Assembly (NCBI GenBank): GCA_051867925.1
Contig: JBJDZI010000116.1
Span: 1 to 64,000 of the forward strand
Source of the DNA: CAKSQF01 sp051867925
Lineage (GTDB): Bacteria > Bacillota > Clostridia > Oscillospirales > CAG-272
Length of the DNA: 64,000 bases
Reading direction: 5' to 3'
Below the pieces are notes generated by a model that did not search any database, was not told the DNA's origin, and saw only the letters and a list, made by a program, of their open reading frames with translations. The translations under genes and the position numbers were made by a program. This document shows, in pieces, positions 59,639-64,000 of the stretch. How positions within the stretch are numbered: position 1 is the stretch's first letter; each line of letters opens with the position of its first letter.

Positions 59639-59716
59639 GCAAAATTACCCAGCAATTATACTTTACAGAAAGAACCCGGGAGGTTCGGAATGCCTTTTCC
59701 AAAAAGGCTTCCCAGA
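59639..59716 (+). repeat. Decayed two-hairpin element upstream of ecfA1
   Basis: The A part (GCAAAATTACCCAGCAATTATAC) pairs only partly. The linker ends in CCCGGGAGG (59675-59683 region). B is GGAATGCCTTTT/AAAAAGGCTTCC, with the ATG at 59690 inside its left arm. The ecfA1 homology start is at 59723. Confidence 0.55.
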
Positions 59717-59722
59717 AAATCC

Positions 59723-60559
59723 ATGCCATTTATTGATACCAAACATCTTTCCTTCACTTATACCGACGAGGACGATCCTCAGCCGGTTCTGCACGACGTC
59801 TCGCTTTCCTTTGAAAAGGGCGAGTTCGTTGCCATTCTCGGGCGAAACGGCTCGGGGAAATCCACCTTTGCCAAACTGCTGAACCTGGTGCTGGAAGCCA
59901 CCGATGGCGAGATCGTCATCGACGGCAAGCCGGTTCACGCAAAACTATCCGAGGAGGAGATCATTGACCTGCGCAAGCGGGTAGGAATGGTCTTTCAGAA
60001 CCCCGACAACCAGCTGGTTGCCACCGTGGTCGAGGAAGACGTGGCATTCGGTCCCGAAAATTTGGGGATCGAACCCGCAGAGATTCGCCGCCGCGTGGAC
60101 GAAGCACTGGAAATCGTGGACATGACGGCATACGCCCGTCACGCGCCCCACAAACTGTCGGGCGGTCAGAAACAGCGGATCGCCATCGCAGGCGTCATCG
60201 CCATGCTCCCCGACTGCATCCTGTTCGATGAGTCCACCGCAATGCTGGACCCCCGCGGTCGCGCAGAGGTAATGGAGACCATCGAACGGCTCAACCGCGA
60301 AAAGGGCATCACCGTTCTGCTGATCACTCATAATATGGACGAGGCAGTCCGCGCCGATCGCGTGGTGGTCATCGACGACGGCAGAGTGAAAATGGACGGC
60401 ACGCCGCGGGAGGTCTTCGCTCAAGTGGACCAACTCTTCGCGCTGGGACTTGCAGTTCCGCAGGCAACCGAGCTTGCCGCACGGCTGAAACTATCCGACG
60501 TTCCGCTGACTCCTGCCGAGGGAGCAGACGCCGTCGAACGGTGGCTGGCGGCTAAATAA
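59723..60559 (+). CDS. ecfA1: ECF transporter ATPase subunit EcfA1
   Basis: 278 aa ATP-binding subunit of an energy-coupling factor vitamin/metal transporter. Walker A ILGRNGSGKSTFAKLL, Q-loop VFQNPDNQLVATVVEEDVAFG, signature LSGGQKQRIAIAG, Walker B CILFDESTAMLDPRGR. Starts MPFIDTKHLSFTY at 59723; ATG 59690 is in frame with an ideal Shine-Dalgarno spacing and would add 11 basic residues. Operon with ecfA2 and ecfT; the substrate-binding S subunit is elsewhere. Confidence 0.93.
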   Translation: MPFIDTKHLSFTYTDEDDPQPVLHDVSLSFEKGEFVAILGRNGSGKSTFAKLLNLVLEATDGEIVIDGKPVHAKLSEEEIIDLRKRVGMVFQNPDNQLVATVVEEDVAFGPENLGIEPAEIRRRVDEALEIVDMTAYARHAPHKLSGGQKQRIAIAGVIAMLPDCILFDESTAMLDPRGRAEVMETIERLNREKGITVLLITHNMDEAVRADRVVVIDDGRVKMDGTPREVFAQVDQLFALGLAVPQATELAARLKLSDVPLTPAEGADAVERWLAAK

Positions 60560-60719
60560 GTTGCCGAAAATCCCGCTCACAAGGGCTTCGCATCCGCGCG
60601 ATTGCACCGTCTGCTCATCGACACGCACCAAACCATGCCCGCGTGGCATTGCTCCCCAATTGTTAATTTCCGCAGAAAGGATCGAACCCGGGCAGGGTCG
60701 GTACCTTGGTAAATCGAAC

Positions 60720-61595
60720 ATGAAACTTGAACTCAAAAATCTTTCTTACACCTACAGCGGCGGGACTGCCTTCGCACGACAGGCGGTGAACGACGTTTCC
60801 GCCGTTATCCGCGAGGGCAGTATCACCGGCATCATCGGACACACGGGCAGCGGGAAGTCTACTCTGGTGCAAATGATGAACGGACTGCTGGCTCCCTCCT
60901 CCGGAGAGGTACTTCTGGACGGCGTTAACATTTTCGCCGACAAGCTGACGCTGCGCGACGCCCGCTTCAAGGTGGGGCTGGTCTTCCAATACCCCGAATA
61001 TCAGCTTTTCGAAGAGACTGTCGCCAAGGACATCGGCTACGGTCCGAAAAATCAAAAACTCTCCCCTGAGAAGATCGCCGCCCGCACGCTGGAAGCGGCA
61101 GATTTCGTAGGACTGGATCGGGAATTGCTGAGCAAATCGCCCTTCGATCTATCGGGCGGACAAAAGCGCCGCGTTGCCATCGCAGGCGTGATGGCGATGC
61201 GCCCGCCCATCCTCGTTTTGGACGAGCCTGCATCGGGACTGGATCCCGTGGGGCGGGAGGAAATCTTCGGCGGACTGCTCCGCTATCGGGATCAGACCGG
61301 CGCTACCGTTATCATCGTCTCCCACTCCATGGAGGATATGGCGCGCTACGCAGAGGACATTCTGGTGATGAACGACAGCCGTCTGATGCTGTCGGGCAGT
61401 CGGGATGAGATCTTCCAAAACGCAGATCTGCTCTGCTCCGTCGGTCTGAATGTACCTGAGATCACCCATCTGGTGAACGAACTGCGCCGCCGCGGCTACG
61501 ATCTGCCCGACAATCTTTACACCGTAGCAGGCGCCGAGGCGGCACTCCGCACGCTCAAAACCAAACTGCAGCGAGAGGAGGGGTCGGATTGCTGA
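60720..61595 (+). CDS. ecfA2: ECF transporter ATPase subunit EcfA2
   Basis: 291 aa. Walker A IIGHTGSGKSTLVQMM, Q-loop VFQYPEYQLFEETVAKDIGYG, signature LSGGQKRRVAIAG, Walker B ILVLDEPASGLDP. Pairs with EcfA1 as a heterodimer. Homology starts at ATG 60720. Its 160-bp upstream gap has AAAGGATCGAAC and small hairpins but no clear promoter, so it is read with ecfA1. The stop overlaps the ecfT start. Confidence 0.94.
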   Translation: MKLELKNLSYTYSGGTAFARQAVNDVSAVIREGSITGIIGHTGSGKSTLVQMMNGLLAPSSGEVLLDGVNIFADKLTLRDARFKVGLVFQYPEYQLFEETVAKDIGYGPKNQKLSPEKIAARTLEAADFVGLDRELLSKSPFDLSGGQKRRVAIAGVMAMRPPILVLDEPASGLDPVGREEIFGGLLRYRDQTGATVIIVSHSMEDMARYAEDILVMNDSRLMLSGSRDEIFQNADLLCSVGLNVPEITHLVNELRRRGYDLPDNLYTVAGAEAALRTLKTKLQREEGSDC

Positions 61596-62416
61596 AAGAT
61601 ATCACTTTAGGGCAATATTTTCCGGGAAATTCTCCCCTGCACCGCTTAGACCCCCGCATGAAGCTGATCTTGGCGTTGCTGTTCATCGTCACCATCTTCT
61701 TCGCAGGCAATCTGATCACCGTTGCCATCGTGACCGTAGCGGCGTTTTTGCTGGTTCCGCTGGGGAAGATCCCCTTGAAAACGGTTCTGCGCTCGCTCAA
61801 GCCCTTACGTTGGATCATCCTGTTCACCACCGTGCTGAATCTGTTTTGGGTCAAGCAGGGTACCCCTCTGGTGGACTTCTACTTCATTCACATCTACTCG
61901 GGCGGAATTGTCTACGCTCTGTCTATGGCACTCCGCGTCACCGCGCTGCTCGCCGGCTCCACTCTGCTCCTTTCCTACACCACCTCCCCCATCGCTCTCA
62001 CCGACGGCATCGAGCAGATGCTCTCCCCGCTGAAAAAGATCAAGGTACCGGTTCACGAGTTTGCCATGATGATGACCATCGCCCTGCGTTTCATCCCTAC
62101 GCTGATCGAAGAAACCGACAAGCTGATGTCCGCCCAAAAGGCGCGGGGTGCCGATTTTGAGACAGGCTCCATCCTGTCCCGGGCAAAGGCGCTGATCCCC
62201 ATCTTCATTCCGCTGTTCGTTTCTGCCATCCGCAGAGCCGACGATCTTGCCACCGCAATGGAATGCCGTTGCTATCACGGCGGCGCGGGACGAACCCGTA
62301 TGAATTGCCTGCGCTATTCTTCGCGGGATCTGTTTGCCCTGCTCTTCTTCCTGCTGTTTATGACAGGCATCGTTGCCCTGCGCTGGGCGCCTCTGCCCAC
62401 TTTCTTGGCAATCTGA
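61589..62416 (+). CDS. ecfT: ECF transporter transmembrane subunit EcfT
   Basis: 275 aa, about five to six membrane helices. It has the two coupling-helix signatures: AQKARGADF and AMECRCYHGGAGRTR, which contact the EcfA dimer. It starts with TTG at 61589, supported by a strong GAGAGGAGGGG 5-6 nt upstream and overlap with the ecfA2 stop. Completes the general ECF module (A1-A2-T). Confidence 0.94.
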   Translation: MLKDITLGQYFPGNSPLHRLDPRMKLILALLFIVTIFFAGNLITVAIVTVAAFLLVPLGKIPLKTVLRSLKPLRWIILFTTVLNLFWVKQGTPLVDFYFIHIYSGGIVYALSMALRVTALLAGSTLLLSYTTSPIALTDGIEQMLSPLKKIKVPVHEFAMMMTIALRFIPTLIEETDKLMSAQKARGADFETGSILSRAKALIPIFIPLFVSAIRRADDLATAMECRCYHGGAGRTRMNCLRYSSRDLFALLFFLLFMTGIVALRWAPLPTFLAI

Positions 62417-62606
62417 GAAAAGCGCCGAGGATTACCCGCATCCATCCTCTATCATCTGCAACCATCCGTAATCACCGCAGAGCCGTGCCGCCCATGGCGT
62501 CGGCAGGCGGAGAAATTGCCCGTAAACGGTCGAAAATCCACCGTTTCCCGCCATTTCGGGGCAAACAGGCTTTCTGTCTGTTTTCAGACCAATTCCAACT
62601 GATGCA

Positions 62607-63365
62607 ATGAAAATTTTACTGGAAATCGCATATATGGGTAGCCACTATCACGGTTACCAGACGCAGAACAACGAGGCACTCACCGTCCAGCGGGTTCTCC
62701 AGAATGCACTGGAGGACTTCTTCGGCGTGCCGCTGAAGATCACGGGTTGCTCCCGCACGGACGCGGGCGTTCACGCCAAGCAGTTTTACTGCACCGTGGA
62801 GGGAGAAATCCGCTCCACCCTGCCGCCGGAGAAGATTCCGCTGGCTCTGCGCCCCCATCTGCCCGAGGATATTGCCATTCTCACCGCCCGGTCGGTGCGC
62901 GAGGAGTTTCATCCCCGCTATCTGCCCCACCACAAGGAATACGAATATAATATCTACAACGCCCCCATCCTGCACCCCTACTTTGCGGGGCGGGCGTGGC
63001 ACTGTCCTGTGCCGCTGGATGTGGCGGCAATGAATGCAGCCGCCGCGCATCTGGTGGGACGCCACGATTTTGCCGCTTTGATGGCGCAGGGCTCGGCGGT
63101 AAAGTCTACCGTGCGGGAGATTCATTACTGCGATGTCCGCAAAGAGGGCGATTTGGTGATCGTCCGCGTAGCGGCTGACGGATTTCTCTACAATATGGTG
63201 CGCATCATCGCAGGCACCCTCACCGACGTGGGCAAGGGAAAAATCTCCCCCGACGAGATTCCCACCATTCTTTCGTCGCTGGATCGCACGAATGCCGGCC
63301 CCACACTCCCGCCGGAGGGACTCTACTTAAACCGCGTAGTCTACCCCGAAGATCAGATCTGCTGA
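62607..63365 (+). CDS. truA: tRNA pseudouridine(38-40) synthase
   Basis: 252 aa. The catalytic Asp is in GCSRTDAGVHAKQF. Also HKEYEYNIYN and GFLYNMVRIIAGTLTDVGKGK. It follows ecfT, a common gene order in Firmicutes, where rplM-rpsI usually comes next; that is not seen here. No strong Shine-Dalgarno precedes the ATG; the 190-bp upstream gap has an AAACGG/CCGTTT hairpin near 62523. Confidence 0.94.
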   Translation: MKILLEIAYMGSHYHGYQTQNNEALTVQRVLQNALEDFFGVPLKITGCSRTDAGVHAKQFYCTVEGEIRSTLPPEKIPLALRPHLPEDIAILTARSVREEFHPRYLPHHKEYEYNIYNAPILHPYFAGRAWHCPVPLDVAAMNAAAAHLVGRHDFAALMAQGSAVKSTVREIHYCDVRKEGDLVIVRVAADGFLYNMVRIIAGTLTDVGKGKISPDEIPTILSSLDRTNAGPTLPPEGLYLNRVVYPEDQIC

Positions 63366-63411
63366 TCCAACACCGCGGCAAACGCTGTCTGCAAATTTTC
63401 AAGGAGGTTTC

Positions 63412-64000
63412 CATGGCCGAGCAAAATCATCTGCAAAAGAATAAACAATCCAGTCAACCCGCCAAGTCACGGAAATCTGCCAAGAATGTCCGTGTCAAAC
63501 GGCTTTTCCGCGGGAAAACACCCCAGAAAAAGCGGGAACAGACCGCTCTGCAGGAACAAAAGCGCGAAAGATCCCTGCAGCGGCAGGAGGAACTCTATCA
63601 GAGCGAACGCTATGTATCCTCGGAAGAAGCGCTGGGGCCTGTCATTTACAACGAACAGTATCTGAAAAAGGCATCGGTCTTCCGCTATTTGCGCTACGGC
63701 GTGCTGATCCTGCTGGTTGCCTTCCTGCTGGGAATGCTGAATCTGTTCAAAGAAGAGATCACCATCGAAAACTTCCGCTATCTCATGCGCAACGTGGATT
63801 TCGAACTGCGCACCGAACTGGGCGAAGCAGGCAATATCAGTTATGACAGCAACCCGCTGAATACCTTTGCCGTCTACAAGGGATCGCTGGCGCAACTGTC
63901 CGATCGGCAGATTGCCATTTATGACGCCTCCGGCCGCTCCTCTTACACCGGCAGTCTGAACTACACTTCTCCTGCGCTGACCTCCTCTGAAAAGTATCTG
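63412..64000 (+). CDS. Membrane protein, DUF5711-like (partial, runs off the window)
   Basis: 196 codons to the window end, still open. ATG 63412 follows CAAGGAGGTTTC. The first ~75 residues are Lys/Arg/Gln-rich (KTPQKKREQTALQEQKRERS), then one transmembrane helix (YLRYGVLILLVAFLLGMLNLF), then an outer domain with SYDSNPLNTFAVYKGSLAQL and RQIAIYDASGRSS. The strand pattern after the helix resembles DUF5711 proteins, of unknown function. The C-terminus cannot be judged. Confidence 0.75.

Noticed and set aside
60674..60720. GATCGAACCCGGGC before ecfA2 as a tRNA T-arm
   Set aside because: No acceptor, D or anticodon arm can be formed around it; it only resembles a T-loop by chance.

Overview
The window looks like chromosomal DNA of an anaerobic, spore-forming Clostridia-type Firmicute. 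The evidence is spoIIGA next to sigE, two rubrerythrin-type proteins, a type III glutamine synthetase, LytR-CpsA-Psr and TagA-type wall genes, a cysteine T-box, and many TTGACA-17-TATAAT promoters. Coding DNA is GC-rich and regulatory gaps are AT-rich. I saw no rRNA, tRNA, IS element, prophage or CRISPR array.

Layout. 1-9460: a complete aromatic amino acid operon (aroF, tyrA, aroB, aroA, aroC, pheA, fused aroE-aroK, aroQ). It is preceded by a strong promoter and a 19-codon leader peptide rich in Tyr and Phe codons, with mutually exclusive hairpins and a terminator (ribosome-mediated attenuation). 9985-11586: spoIIGA and sigE, the mother-cell sigma factor and its protease. 11897-16474: an AT-rich membrane protein, fruK, a LUD protein, an Lgt-like protein with a small upstream ORF, a DUF4190-type protein and an XRE regulator. 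16725-18589: rubrerythrin and a large flavin reductase-rubredoxin-rubrerythrin fusion. 18947-23560: two large exported lipoproteins, one a GH76-type glycosidase. 24009-30152: a phospholipid synthase, an LCP protein, rnhA, a TagA-type glycosyltransferase and a membrane protein with RCC1-like repeats. 30232-33904: glnN and gdhA (ammonia assimilation). 34153-36650: a deacetylase-like protein and a lipid kinase. 36843-39395: cysE-cysS under a cysteine T-box. 40316-45768: a GH36-like enzyme, a System II cytochrome c assembly pair and a solute-binding-like lipoprotein. 46155-53509: thiI, a transglutaminase-like lipoprotein, a U32 protein, a DUF4321-type protein, maf, nth, pncC and gpsA. 53542-58297: a Thr-rich membrane protein, a DUF6514-like protein, a zinc-ribbon mscL and ruvCAB. 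58681-64000: an RlmI-like methyltransferase, ecfA1-ecfA2-ecfT, truA and the start of a membrane protein.

The most unusual material is non-coding. One is the Tyr/Phe attenuator. The other is a family of about eleven dispersed two-hairpin elements whose stems differ in sequence but keep their pairing, joined by a conserved linker containing GGAGG. At least three copies end 8-15 nt before a start codon, so the only good Shine-Dalgarno sequence is separated from the AUG by a hairpin. A second family has an 18-bp stem.
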